From NCBI RefSeq assembly GCF_001641265.1, contig NW_020167521.1:372001-436000 (forward strand): DNA of 64,000 nt. The letters are read 5' to 3'. Of this stretch, positions 30,370-41,973 are shown piece by piece (within the stretch, counting starts at the first letter, position 1; every line of letters starts with the position of its first letter). Under the pieces are notes generated by a model that searched no databases, was not told the DNA's origin, and saw only the letters and a program-made list of their open reading frames with translations. This DNA is from Pseudogymnoascus destructans. Lineage: Eukaryota; Ascomycota; Leotiomycetes; Thelebolales; Thelebolaceae. The position numbers were made by a program, and so were the translations under genes.

Positions 30370-32120
30370 ATTGTATGTAAAGATACATAGAGTGATTATC
30401 AAAGATAAAATTCAACGCTGCTATCGTTGCTTTCGTTACCCCCACTCCCACCCCCACTCCCATTTCCGGTAGATTCCTCAGTTTGAGCAGCTTGGGCAGC
30501 CTGGGCTTCAGCCTCTGCGTCAGGAACTGGCTCCCCTGATCTTCGGGTAGAATTGGTTGGCCAGCTTTGCGTAAAGCTGCTACCCTCTTCTTCCGGAGCC
30601 GCCCAGCTTCCGGGCTGCAACACCAGCCCGGCGTAGCTCCTTCCAGGCTTGAATAGTAGCTAATTTAGCTATTCTAGCTACCTTTTATAGCTTCCTTAAT
30701 AGCTTCTTTTTGGAGCTTCTAGGCCTGGAGCCTCCGGGCATTCTCAGCTATAAGTGCACCACCTAATTGAAGGGTGCGCCTACTCTTAGCCCTCTGTTTC
30801 CTCTGCTCTATTACCTGCTTCTCAAGAATTGAGAAGTCTAACCCCTGTAGTTGGGCACTTACAAGCATCTGCTCAGTGCCAGCTGCCTAGTCCTCATAGC
30901 GCTGTCTAGAGGAACTGCTTAACAGAACAAGAATCTTAGGCTTCCATTATCGTAGCTGGGCTTCTGAGTCTCTAAGAGATACTAGAATAGGTTCTGGAGT
31001 TTGAGGTAGCTTAGGCTCTGGCTTCAAGTATTTCTGTAGTTGAGTAACTGCCTAGGTGCAGTTAGCCACTCTAGAGTTGGCAAATGTGTGTTTATTGTCT
31101 GAATCTTAAAGGTCTTAGCTCTAATTCCTAAAAGGTCTCTCATAAAGGAGCTAATATTATACTCCAAATCAAGGTTCTAGATAGCTGTATGCACTGCTTG
31201 TTTGTGCTAGTGCTTGTAAGGGTGAAAAATCCCTACATCGAGAAGCTGTAAAATGTGTGTAAGATGTGAGGGAAAGTTGTATATGAGAATATTATTCCCA
31301 CTTCCTAATAATATAAACTGTGGAGTGCAGTGGCTTGTTGAGAATCTAAGAGCAAGACCTTAAGATTTGAGTCTCTAGAAGACTCTGTGTGGAGTGCTGT
31401 AGCCACTCCATTGCTAGTTGGTCATTTGTATAGCCAGACTCTAAGAGCAAGATTCTCTCTGTGCTAGAGAGACTTTTGTGGTACTAGGACTCCATGTGCA
31501 CTTTTCCTGGAATTATTAGTATAGGTGGAGTTACTTTTCTGCTTGTAGACACAGCTTCAATAACAGTAATAACGCCTTATTCTCTAGACTAGGAGTATAG
31601 AGCTCAGAAGCAGTAAAGGGCACTAATACTTCCTCACTGCCTGGAATTCCAACCTAGAAACCTGTCTCGTCCATATTCCAAATATTGTCAGGCATAATCT
31701 GATTCTCTAATAGAACTGACTATAGCTGTTAAACCACTTAGTTCTAAGGTCTTGTCTTGAGCTGCAGATCGCTAATGTGAAATTGGTTTGGTTTTTATAA
31801 TGTGAAAGTCATGAAGCTCCTTCTTGAGAAACTTAGTAAGCCAACTTTGCGATGGAGGCTGTACTGGCTTGTACAAGTGACAGACTACAGCATAAGTCAT
31901 ATGCCTTGTAGCACCTAACCCCTTCTCATATTAAAGTACAATCCACTTCTTAAGAGCTAAGATTTGAGTGTCTGATAGGACTCTGTTGTGGCCTCCGTGG
32001 CTGACTTGAGTATTTGAAGCCTGAGTAATTGATGACCGTAGTGTACTGTCTAGGACACTAAAAAGCCAACTAGCTACAGCTATAGATTCTGAAGGGTTCT
32101 CTATAAGCCATGCTAAAGCT
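30370..32120 (-). pseudogene. Second pogo-like transposase relic
   Basis: Starts (C-terminal end) with the same GTAAGTACC...AAAGATACATA lead and Ser/Gly-rich tail layout as the pogo copies at 7740 and 39720. It continues leftward through sequence matching the transposase core (for example near 31240-31700, equivalent to 40620-41090). Heavily mutated, with only a 74-codon open tail (30399-30623). The N-terminal end is cut by an LTR fragment near 32121. Confidence 0.65.
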
Positions 32121-32520
32121 TCTATAGATAAATTATGTCATAACTTAACCAATCTTGTGGGTAACTAAGGAGCGATGACGTGTAATGAATCATAGAGGGT
32201 TGTAGAAGCTTCTAGAGCTATCGTTCATGTTTCTAGGCCTCTAGTTGGTAGAGATATGCCATGTGGTAGTATTGGCCCACCCCCTTAAGGAGGAGATTTT
32301 CTTAATAACTTGTTCAATGAGTGTCCAAATGATATGCCGTGATGTATGTAGCATAAACAGATGTAGTAGAAGAGTTTGCAGCAATCGTTGAGTAGTATTG
32401 CTTCTGTTGCTGGTGTGATAAGCCAAGATATGTATGGTGACTTGTAGGTTTGAGGAGGAGATTTCTAAGTTTGCTCTTGAGTTTGATAGCAAACTGAGTG
32501 CAACGAATGTCAGTATGACA
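32121..32520 (-). repeat. Family X LTR fragment, inverted
   Basis: Complement of the first about 400 bp of the family X LTR, ending in TGTCAGTATGACA at 32520. The remainder is absent, so it is a truncated solo LTR. Confidence 0.85.
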
Positions 32521-32524
32521 TCAA

Positions 32525-32911
32525 ACAAGTGGTTGTTGAAAACATTGCCCTTGCTGATGTTCTAGTCAAAGATAGGGAAACTTCATAGACATCACCATCA
32601 TTGCTAAAACTATAACCTATCATTATGCTCAAGAAAGCTATCAGCAGCCGAACAAAACTATTCCATTACAGACAAATTACTATAAGTATGTATATACAGC
32701 TCTTACGTATGCCATAAATGCTAAAATTATCAAGACACGGCCATTAATGCCAGGATGGCTCCCTTATGTCGTTAATGAACGAAATGCCAGCATTCTACAC
32801 TTATTTTAACGTTGGCAAGCAAGGCCCTGCTACGGGACTTCTCTTCACAATTTACACAGTTGGCCAGCTTGTTGGCTTTTTATTTGCTGCCCTAGCAGCT
32901 GATAGGTCGGG
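32525..32911 (+). pseudogene. MFS sugar transporter, N-terminal relic
   Basis: Starts with VVENIALADVLVKDRETS-like sequence, the usual cytosolic N-terminus of fungal hexose/lactose-type transporters, which is then disrupted by stops. An intron is recognisable at 32686-32753 (GTATGT...CAG). It is followed by DGSLMSLMNEMPAFYTYF and GLLFTIYTVGQLVGFLFAAL ending AADRSG, the conserved TM1-TM2 region and the start of the DRxGRR loop. Homology stops at 32911 where a gypsy-family LTR begins. It would have been a plasma-membrane sugar permease of about 500 residues; some 80% is missing. Confidence 0.8.
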
Positions 32912-33235
32912 TGTAACACTGCTTCCTATCTAATAGGATGCATAGAGGTTTCTTACATAAGGTTGACTTAACAGAGGAGGCAGGGGATTAAACACAAAGG
33001 CTTTTCAAGTAACACGTTACAGTATTGTAAAGAATACTATGTTGAGTTGAGCACGAAGCTCCTATCTAAGGGAATACTATCTACTTATATAGTGGCGTCG
33101 TGCCCTATATATAGTTCAGATAGTTAGGATAGTTAGGATAGTTAGGATAGTTAGGATAGTTGGGATAGTTGGGATAGTTGTGCTTTTCCCAACTATCTAA
33201 CTATCCAGTAGTTTCTGCAACTATCCACTAGCCTG
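32912..33235 (+). repeat. Gypsy-family LTR, truncated, with 10-bp repeats
   Basis: TGTAACACTGCTTCC start and about 205 bp matching the gypsy LTR arm, then tandem GATAGTTAGG/GATAGTTGGG units (about 33117-33180). Cut off at 33235 by a family X LTR. Confidence 0.75.
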
Positions 33236-34117
33236 TGTCATACTGACATTCGTTGCACTCAGTTTGCTATCAAACTCAAGAGCAAACTTAGAAATCTCCT
33301 CCTCAAACCTACAAGTCACCATACATATCTTGGCTTATCACACCAACAACAAGAGCAATACTACTCAACGATTGCTGCAAACTCTTCTACTACATCTGTT
33401 TATGCTACAAACATCACGGCATATCATTTGGACACTCATTGAACAAGTTATTAAGAAAATCTTCTCCTTAAGGGGGTGGGCCATACTACCACATTCTACA
33501 ACCCTCTATGATACATTACACGTCATCGCTCCTTAGTTACCCACAAGATTGGTTAAGTTTAGACATAATTTGTCTATAGGGGTACTCTGACCTTGGACCT
33601 CCTTTCACTTCCTATAGGCTAGGAACCCAAGAGATGGTTCTATGGGATTCTCTTACGTTCACTACATGATTAGCAAGCTAGTTGTGGGTCGCACTTGATT
33701 TCTAATACAGTTACCAAGCCTGGTTAGTCATGGAAAGTCATGGAAAATGAGAGAACTACACTCCTTTGGCATAAATAGGATTGCCCTTTCCTTAAGAAAG
33801 GGCAAGCAGACAATACAGTAAATCGACTATCACATACTTCCACGTCTTTTCCAAGCTTCCAAGCATTGATCTTGTTACTCCTTGTTTCTGAAAAGTCAGT
33901 GAGGTGCTAACCTCTGACTTATCCCTGAGTTCTCAGACTCAACATTTGTTACAACTTGTCTGAACCACTTCACTACATCATACACCTGATTGCTACATTG
34001 TGGAATAGTCTAAGCTACAACCCTTTGGCTCTGTTTCCTAAGACAGTGTGTTGTCTTAGTAAAATCATCCTTTCCTTGGGTGGCTAGATTCTCACATCTG
34101 GTGCACCCACCATTACA
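33236..34117 (+). repeat. Family X LTR joined to old gypsy
   Basis: Complete ends (TGTCATACTGAC, CACCATTACA) but flanks differ (GCCTG left, GAAAG right). The right flank is gypsy integrase sequence. The missing duplication implies a deletion or recombination between two insertions. Confidence 0.85.
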
Positions 34118-37100
34118 GAAAGCTGTTGATAGCTTATGATTTGTTCCCAAAAGCGCCATTAAAGATTTCCAAAATTTCGAAGTAAACAGTTTGTTTCTGT
34201 CTGAAATGATTTCTTCTAGTAATCCGTAATCGGCCAATATGACTCAAAGGAAGGTATATGCGAGTGCTTCAGCATCGCTAGCTTCTAGATATGGCACAAA
34301 TATTCTATATTTTATGAGTCTTTCTATAATAACTAGGATAGCATTACATACTACTCCTGTTAACGGGTCCTGAGAGGGTGGTAGCTTGACAATGAAGTCC
34401 AAAGCTATAGATTTCCACGCTCCTGTTAGTACTAAAGTCAATTTCAGCTGTCCATGTGGCATGTGCCTATTGGATTTTGATTTGCTGCAAATGTTGCACT
34501 CTCTTACTACTGTTTCCACCTGCTTCCTCATACCTAGGAAGTAGTAGTGTCAGGTGATTCGTTTGAAGGTGCGTGTTACTCCCTAATGGCCATGTGCTAG
34601 TAGTGAGTGTTGTTCTTGCACTAGCAGGCATCTTATTTTGCTTAGGACATACACTAATACTTTGAATCGGATCAATCCTTGTTCATCGATGGCGAAGTCG
34701 CCTTCAGTTTTTATTAAGATTCGCTTTGCACATTCATCTGTTACATTTTTTGAGTCTTTCTTCCAACTCCGAGTTCTCCACAGTGGCAATCGTGGCTAGC
34801 AACTTGTTGTATTGCATCCCTGCATCTGTTTTCTTCAATATAGCTTTAAGTCTTTCTTCTTTAGGGCTAATGTAGTCAGTCTGTCTACTGAGAGCGTCAG
34901 CTCTTGCATTCTTAGAGCCCTTGCGATATGTAATTGTGAAGTTGTAGGCTGCGAGTGTCTCTGCCCATCGGACTTGTCTTAAAAGCAATGACAATAGCTA
35001 TTAGCTCCTTGTCATGGATATCATACTATAGGTGACAGTTTTCTAGAGTAATATGCAACTGGCTTGAGGTTTCTGTCTTTGTCTAGTTAACTTAGACATG
35101 CTCTAATCACAAAATCAGAAGAGTCCATCTCTAGGACTATCTTCTTTGCAGGGTCTAATGTGGCTGAGATAGGTGCTTCTGTGAACTTTGTCTTGAGTTC
35201 TTAGAAAGCAGCTTCTGCCTTGTCTGTCCATTCGAACGTGAGGTCTTTCGTTGTAAGCTCCGTAAGTGGTTGAGTGACTTTGGAATACCCCTTAATAAAC
35301 CTTCGGTAGAAGTTGGCGAAACCTAAGAAGGCTTGTACTTCTTTAACCATAGTTGGTGTTAGCCATTCCAGCACTGCTGTGACCTTTGCTTGGTCCATTT
35401 TGATGCCATGCGTTCTGATGATGTAGCCTAAGAATTCAACTTGATTCTTATGGAATTCGCAGTTTTCCAGCTTGAGGAGTAACTGATGCTCCTTTAGTTT
35501 TTGTAATACTTTTCTAACATGACCAACATGTTCCGTTAGGTCTCCTAAGTAGAATAAGATATTGTCTAAGTAAACAATAACAAATACATCCAAGTATTCA
35601 TGGAGGGCTGCATTCATGAGCCTCTACATGGATGCTGGTGCGTTTGTTAGACCAAAAGGCATAACCAAATATTCAAACAAGCCATAGCGGGTGCGGAATG
35701 CTGTTTTCCAGTCATCCCCTTCCTTGATTCGAATGAGGTTATAGGCGCCTCTAAGGTCTAGCTTGGTAAATATCTTAGCTCCCTAGAACCAGTCGTGTAG
35801 TTCGTTTATCAAAGGTAAAGCATATCTATCTTTGATAGTGACATTATTTGTTCCACGATAGTCCACCCAGAGTCTTAGCTTCTTGTCCTTCTTTGGCACA
35901 AATAGTATTGGACTTCCTGCTAGTGATGTTGATGGTCGAATGAACCTTTTCGTGAGGTTCTCGTCAATGTATTCCTTCAGTACGTCTAGCTCTGCTGCTG
36001 ACATCTGATATATTGGTCCAAACGGTGGACTCTTTCCTTCTATAATAGGTATCTCATGATCCCATGGTTGGTGCTTAGGAAGCGCCTTTTCGTTAGGGCC
36101 TTCCTAGAATAACTGCTCATATTCCTTATACTCCACTGGTATTTGCTTTAGTGAGGATGACTAGGCTAGGTCATCAGACTCACTGATCTAGGGGTTGTGT
36201 TTCTTAAGCCATTCAAACTGTATCATTTCCTTGTGTCCACGTAGCATGACCATTTCTAATGGGACCGTCTCGTGGGTCACCATTCCATTGTTAGTTGAGC
36301 TGGGCTCTCCATCTACAACCATTAATGGGTATGGATTGGTTTTCAGTTGCGTCCTGAAACCATATGTGTCTGCTACTTTTTTCGTCATAAAGTTGCCCAT
36401 TACTCCTGAGTCTATCATAGCTCAGAGGTGTTATCTTAGCAACCACATATATCTACATGCCACCCGTTGTGGTGCATAGCTGGTTCGTACTAGGTGTAAG
36501 GACAGTTCGAACTGAGGCTGACCTTCAAGTCTGCAGAAGTATCTGAAGTATAATGTGAAGACTTCGATACTCGAAGCAGTAGGACAAGGTATAGTAGTTC
36601 AGGCTCCAAAGCATATACTTTATACCACAGGGGTCAAGTGGTGAGACTAACAGGTTGGCCAAGTGGTTCGACTCGAAGTAAGAGAATGCAAAGTAAGTCA
36701 AAGCAGGAGGAATTGCAAGAAGGCCAAGTAGTGTATAATTTGCTAGCTAAAGATCAATAAGAGACATGAGCAATAAGTGCTTATATAACAGTAAAAATCC
36801 CTAGTGCCAAATAAGCGAAGGCACTAATTAACCGAACCCTAGCTAAGTGAGCCCTAGTGAAGCGAGCCTAAGCCAGTAGTCAACATTTGGGCTGATCTAG
36901 GCAGCAAGTGAAGCGAAGTGAGCGAAGTGAGCGAAGTAGGTGAAGTGAATGACATAGTGAAATAAGTACTAGAGACTAAAGCGAATCGAAGGGTCGTGAC
37001 ACAAATATCGAAGGAGTGTCATGACACTAGGCCTCTTTATGTCGCTCGCTAGTGGCCTACTGCCGAGGACTCCTAGTTTTTTTAATCATCTAAGGAAAAA

Positions 37101-37265
37101 CCCTCATATTCGCCATATTCTAATGGTTGTGGAACTAGTGTCCCTTCTCTTCTTCATTTTGCTTCGAGGTGTAGGCGTTAGTGTGCTTCTAATGCTTGTG
37201 TTTCCCTCTTCTCTCCTAGAATGGGTTCCTCAGAATGGTACCAGGGTTAGCAATAAAATTCATTA
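34118..37265 (-). pseudogene. Old gypsy retrotransposon copy, decayed
   Basis: Internal region of a gypsy element related to the one at 41974-48971. From right to left it holds the end of gag, protease (MIDSGVMGNFMTKKV), reverse transcriptase (NNVTIKDRYALPLINELH; YLDN in place of the catalytic YLDD), RNase H and the start of integrase, where an X LTR cuts it. Many stops and small deletions. A 532-bp solo LTR (36495-37026) is inserted near the gag-pol junction. No LTRs of its own remain. Confidence 0.88.
36495..37026 (+). repeat. Solo LTR, family Z, 532 bp
   Basis: TGTAAGGACAG...GTGTCATGACA, flanked by CTAGG duplications (36490-36494, 37027-37031). The empty site is seen in the younger gypsy copy near 46470 (GTACTAGGCCTC). 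Contains short GCGAAGTGA tandem units near 36910-36940. Confidence 0.9.
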
Positions 37266-37445
37266 AACTCATCCTACTCATGAGTTGGCGAGTAACTCAA
37301 ACTCACAAGTTTGAGTATAGACTCAAATTCATGAGTTTGAGTTCTGCATTCTCAACTCATGAGTTAGATGAGTATAAGTCATGTGATTAGAAGTCATGTG
37401 ACCTAAAAATCCCATAAGAAATTAAATGAATATTCTATAGGTACT
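37266..37445. repeat. Short ACTCATGAGTT palindromes
   Basis: Several copies of ACTCATGAGTT, CAAACTCA and their complements between 37270 and 37375. Possibly the end of a small inverted-repeat element. No gene. Confidence 0.4.
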
Positions 37446-37446
37446 A

Positions 37447-39651
37447 ATCGTTGGTTTCCAAACCACCACCTGGAGGCGGTTGGCGAAAGCGATCCTTGCT
37501 GCGAAAGCGATCCTTGCTCTCTCGGCAAACGCGAGCGCGTCCAATGCGACATCAGGACAACGCGACTATCTGGACAACAATTGACACGTAAAGTTACAAT
37601 CATGTCAATTGATATAGCTAGAAACGAAGCTATTCAAAAAGCAATTGATTTCCTAAATCAGAACCCAACGGAGACTATCGCCGCAGCAGCTAGAATCTAC
37701 CATGTACTCCCAACCACACTCCGTATGCGACGCATGGCGCAACGCCAACCACCAAAGCCTCGCGGAGGTAACAACAGAATACTTTCAGATATACAAGTTA
37801 TAGCTATACAAAGATACATTCAACGGTCATATGAAAATGGGTACGGTGCAACGAAGCCAATGGTGTTTAATGCTATCTGCCAACTACTAGCAGCTGAAAT
37901 CCCGACACATCCACCACCGTCTCAACGGTGGTTCCAGACTTGGATTAAGACTCAACATGAGACTTTCCACACCATTAAAACCCGGCCAATTGAAGCAGCA
38001 CGTGTTGCTTCTCATGATGTATCAGCTATCAAAGAATGGTTTCATGGATTCAAAGATGTGTGTAATCAATTAGATGTTACTGCAGCTAACATCTACAACT
38101 TTGATGAAGTTGGGTTCCGAGTGGGAATGAGCACCGGTGAACATGTGTTAGTGCCAACAGCAGTAAAGGAGGTACGTTATATGTACTCATCTTACATTAT
38201 ATTATTCTAATTTGTATAGCTTTATATACAAGCTCCAGAGAATCGTCAAAGTCTCACAGTAATAGAGACAATTTCAGCTGCTGGCATTGTACTTCCACCG
38301 TTCCTAATAATTCAAGGAAAGCTTCATATGGAAAGTTGGTACCATGATAATCTACACGGTGATGAGAGAGTTGCAGTATCAGATTCAGGATATACAAACT
38401 CTGAGCTCGCAATGGAATATCTACAGCATTTTATTCAACATTCTGCACCCTCTACAAAGACGAAGTTGCTTATAATGGACTCTCACATTTCTCATGAAGT
38501 TCCAGAATTTATAATACTTGCACATCAAAACAACATACATTTACATGTATTCCCTTCTCACCTTACACATATACTACAACCTCTTGACGTTACAGTATTT
38601 GCACAGTATAAGCATTGGCACCGCCGTGCTATTCAACAAGCAATTCGGAATTTTGATGTTGACTATAATGTTATTTCATTCTTCCGAGACTTACCTACAA
38701 TCCGAACACAAACGTTTACAAAGGGAAACTGCATGAAAGCGTTTAGAGACTCTGGTATTTGGCCACCAAACTACGAGAAGATAGAAAAGAAAGTGGCAAT
38801 ATACGCAAAACCAGCACTTTTAGAAACACCAAGGCAAGCAATCCAAGCAAGTCAAGATCTTTCAAATTGGAGTCAAAGATTTGAAGAGATTCTTAGTTCA
38901 CCATCACGGCAAAAGTGGACATCTTCTTATACAGAGATTCAAGTACAGTTAACAGAAAGTACTTTGGTTACCTCAGAGCTTATGCAAATTACTACTATTA
39001 TGTCTGAGCAAAGACAACGGAAAGTTAGAAGCAGAAAATCTATTCAAAAGGGTGGAGCTGTTACAGTTGAACAAGCACGGAAGAAGATTCATACGAAGAT
39101 AGTAAAGGAGCAAGAGAGAGAAGAAGCAAGAGAGAGAAGAGAGAGAAAGCGCATGGTTAACCTTGAGTATAAGCTGCAGCTCCGTGCTGGCATTGATGCA
39201 TGGAGAGCGGAACGGGTACGGAAAAGGGAATTACTTGAATTCCAAAGGAGTAACCCAGACACCGAGCTACCAAGGGAGTTACTCGAAGTAATCATAGACC
39301 CTGATATTGAGCGTAGGAGACAGGAGGAAGAGAAGGAGAAGGAGGAGCAGTTGCACTGGCAATTGGCCGCTGAAGAAAGTGGTTTTGTTGACTTTGCAGA
39401 CCTTGACTACGACATGATCCACAGTGCAAGTGACAGTGTAAGTGATAATCAATCACTGCCCGACAATATAGATCCTAACCTATTTAATTAATCAATTATA
39501 TCTACGTTCATTGCTGTTTGTTGTCCAGATAGTCGCGTTGTCCTGATGTCACATTGGACGCGCTCGCGTTTGCCGAGAGAGCAAGGATCGCTTTCGCAGC
39601 AAGGATTGCTTTCGCCAACCGCCTCCAGGCGGTGGTTTGGAAACCAACGAT
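37447..39651 (+). mobile_element. Intact pogo-like transposon, 2.2 kb
   Basis: Bounded by TA duplications (37445-37446, 39652-39653) with ends ATCGTTGGTTTCC and its complement. The terminal inverted repeats are about 134 bp (37447-37580; 39518-39651) and contain two tandem GCGAAAGCGATCCTTGCT units plus internal palindromes (GGTTTCCAAACC; a CCGCCTCCAGGCGG-type palindrome, best on the right). One complete transposase gene lies between them. The right end abuts the end of the pogo copy at 39660. Confidence 0.92.
37602..39491 (+). CDS. Pogo-family DDE transposase, intact
   Basis: Two exons, 37602-38171 and 38220-39491 (intron 48 nt, GTACGT...TAG), 613 residues with no stop. N-terminal psq-type helix-turn-helix (AIDFLNQNPTETIAAAARIY), then a CENP-B-like second DNA-binding unit. 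The catalytic DDE domain has Asp in NFDEVGFRVG, LIMDSHISHE and LQPLDVTVFAQYKHWHR. The C-terminus is a long Glu/Arg-rich coiled coil and an acidic tail. The product would cut and paste the element at TA sites. With matching inverted repeats on both sides, this is the best candidate for a recently active element in the window. Confidence 0.92.
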
Positions 39652-39659
39652 TAACCGTG

Positions 39660-41255
39660 GGGGGAAGCGAGTGCGTCCACTCGCTTATGAGAGGAAGCAA
39701 GTGCGTCCTCTCAAATTGCGACCATAAGTACCCAACCATAGTAATTTATATGTAAAAGTACTTAAAATTTCAATTCTACGAAATTATCACTTCTTCATTC
39801 TCACACTCACTCTCACTCCCACGACCACTCCCACCCTCAGTTGCGCTCTCATACTGGCTCCCAGATTCGGCTTCTGGGTCAGTAATAGGGTCTTCCAACT
39901 CCGGAGGAATTGGGAGGCCCGATTTAGTGAGCTGAGCTATGCTCTTCTTCCGGAGGCGCTCCCGTTTCCGGGCTTTGATTCCTGCCCGGCGGAGCTGCTT
40001 CTGGGCTCGGGTTTGGGCCTGGCTCAGTTTCCGAGCTTCTGTGGCAGCGAGCTTCTGGGTCTGAAGCTCAGCTTTCTGGGCCTGAAGCTCGTGGGCTTCA
40101 GAAGCCCGGAGCTCACCTCCACACTGGAGTCGGTCCCGGCCCCCCCGCTTCTTCTTCGAGTCCTTGACCTGCTGCCGAACAGCCCGTAGGTCGAGTTCCT
40201 GGAGCTGGCCGGCAGCCAGAACCCGGGCTGCCCCAGTAAGCCAGTTGCTGTAGCTCTGCCTTGAGGGGCTACTAAAGGCCTCCGGAACCCGCTCCTTCCA
40301 CTGCTGTAGGCCCTGTTCTACGCCCTGGAAAGTGGATGGAATAGGGGTAATAGGCTGTGGTAGGGTAGGCGTTGTAGGCTCTGTAGGCTGCGTAGGCTGC
40401 GAGTATGTACGCAGCTTCTCAAGGGCTGTATTACAGCTTATAGGCCAGATTCCAGCTTTCCGGAACGCTGATTGTATGGTAGATTCCTTAAAAGTCTGCT
40501 CCCGCATTTGTGGGAGATCTCTCATAAATCGGGGTAGGTTATAGGTGATGTCAACTTCCCGTATAGCACGGAGCACAGCCTGCCTATGCCAGTGCTTATA
40601 AGGCTGGAATATTCCCACGTCTAATGGCTGTAAAATGTGTGTAAGGTGGCTGGGAAACGCCCATAAGATGATGTGATATTCGGCTGCCATAATGACGAAC
40701 TCAGGGCTCGTGTGGCTCACATGAGAATCGAGTAGTAGAACCTTGGGATTTCCTGGGTTGTGTGGAGCAGTAAGCTCTATGAAGTGCTGTAACCACCGTA
40801 GAGCAAGCTGGCTATTAGAATAGCCAGTCTCCGAGAGCAATATCAGCTCATTTCCACTGAGGTTTTCAGGGTACCATGCTGCCATATGGATTTTACCCGG
40901 TACAACAAGTACAGGTGCAATCTTCTGTCCAGCTGCAGATACTGCCTCTATGATCATAATAGATATATGATTCTCAGGGCTCGGAGTATAGAGCTGCTTT
41001 ACAGCTCGGGGACCATAACTCTCTCACCCCCTGGAATTCCAACCCTAAATCCAGTTTCATCCATATTCCAGATTGACTCTGGATTTATACCATGCTGTAG
41101 TACAAATTCCGTGTACTTTTCAAACCACTTAACAATAGCAGGTTCCTCTTGAGCTTGCGTACACTGTTGCGCAATAGGCTTTGTAGTGATAAAGTGGAAA
41201 TCCATAAGCTCATTCCGTATATATTTAGTGAGCCAGCTCTGTGATGGTGGAGGCA
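39660..41255 (-). pseudogene. Third pogo-like transposase, truncated
   Basis: Frame from 41255 leftward: SQSWLTKYIRNELMDFHF ... NMDETGFRVGIPGGE, then a one-base loss in the G4 run at 41008-41011 moves the frame. It continues as IIEAVSAAGQKIAPVLVVPG, LLLDSHVSHTSPEF and LQPLDVGIFQPYKHWHRQ, then an Ala/Gln/Lys coiled coil to the stop at 39776. The N-terminal DNA-binding region is missing, replaced at 41256 by an LTR fragment. One terminal repeat with GAAGCGAGTGCGTCCACTCGC and GAAGCAAGTGCGTCC subrepeats remains at 39660-39720. Confidence 0.85.
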
Positions 41256-41314
41256 TTTCTAAGTTTGCTCTTGAGTTTGATAGCAAACTGAGTGCAACGA
41301 ATGTCAGTATGACA
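41256..41314 (-). repeat. Family X LTR end fragment
   Basis: 59 bp matching the complement of the family X LTR start, ending TGTCAGTATGACA. Directly joined to a family Y fragment. Confidence 0.85.
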
Positions 41315-41390
41315 CCCTAACTCTCCCCACATGACCGTAACCTGCCCGACTCTGATGCTTTCTGTCACTGAGGGCGGAGGCATCCTTACA
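41315..41390 (-). repeat. Family Y LTR end fragment
   Basis: Complement of the first about 76 bp of the family Y LTR, ending GGCATCCTTACA. The X/Y joint is a junction of two LTR 5' ends, probably from a deletion between insertions. Confidence 0.8.
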
Positions 41391-41973
41391 AAGTTGTTTT
41401 TAATGAATCCGCTCTAGGATAAGAAAATCTCCTTTGTCCCTTAGCTGCGATTTTACAGCCTGGGATTCCATATGATTAAAAGGTTACGACAAACCTAACT
41501 AATATACCACAGCCCTATGTTAAGATGTTAAGGATGAATGTGAAGTAGGACGTAGGTAACTAAGGGCAAGTAGTGTAGTAGATTTTGATAATAGGCTGGA
41601 TAAGTGCCTGTTATGAATCGTTATATCTAAAAAATCCAGGGTAGCTTTAACACTGAAAATTTGTCATGTTTGTTTAAGACGAGAATTTGTGATATTTGTC
41701 ATTGATGTTATAAAAAAGGAAAATGTAGTAGTAGCAGATAATAACTACTGCTGCAACTATTTTCAAAGTCAAAGCAGATACCCTACATCGATCAATATGC
41801 GAATGACGGCTTCTTAGCCAATGTGCTGCGTACATTGGCTAAGAAGCCGTCATTCGCATATTGCTAGGTCATACCACAAATCATGACCCCTCCAAAATTA
41901 GAAAATGTTTTGCAGTACAATATAATAGCTAAAAGGGTGCTTCCATTCACATATCTGCTGCCAGAAGCAGTAG
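41391..41973. other. Unique AT-rich stretch with perfect hairpin
   Basis: No gene recognised. Contains the hairpin at 41793-41863 and the left target flank (AGTAG) of the gypsy element. Confidence 0.5.
41793..41863. repeat. Perfect 32-bp inverted repeat, 7-nt loop
   Basis: Arms 41793-41824 and 41832-41863 are exact reverse complements; the loop is GCTGCGT. RNA or single-stranded DNA from either strand would form an uninterrupted 32-bp stem. Confidence 0.95.
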
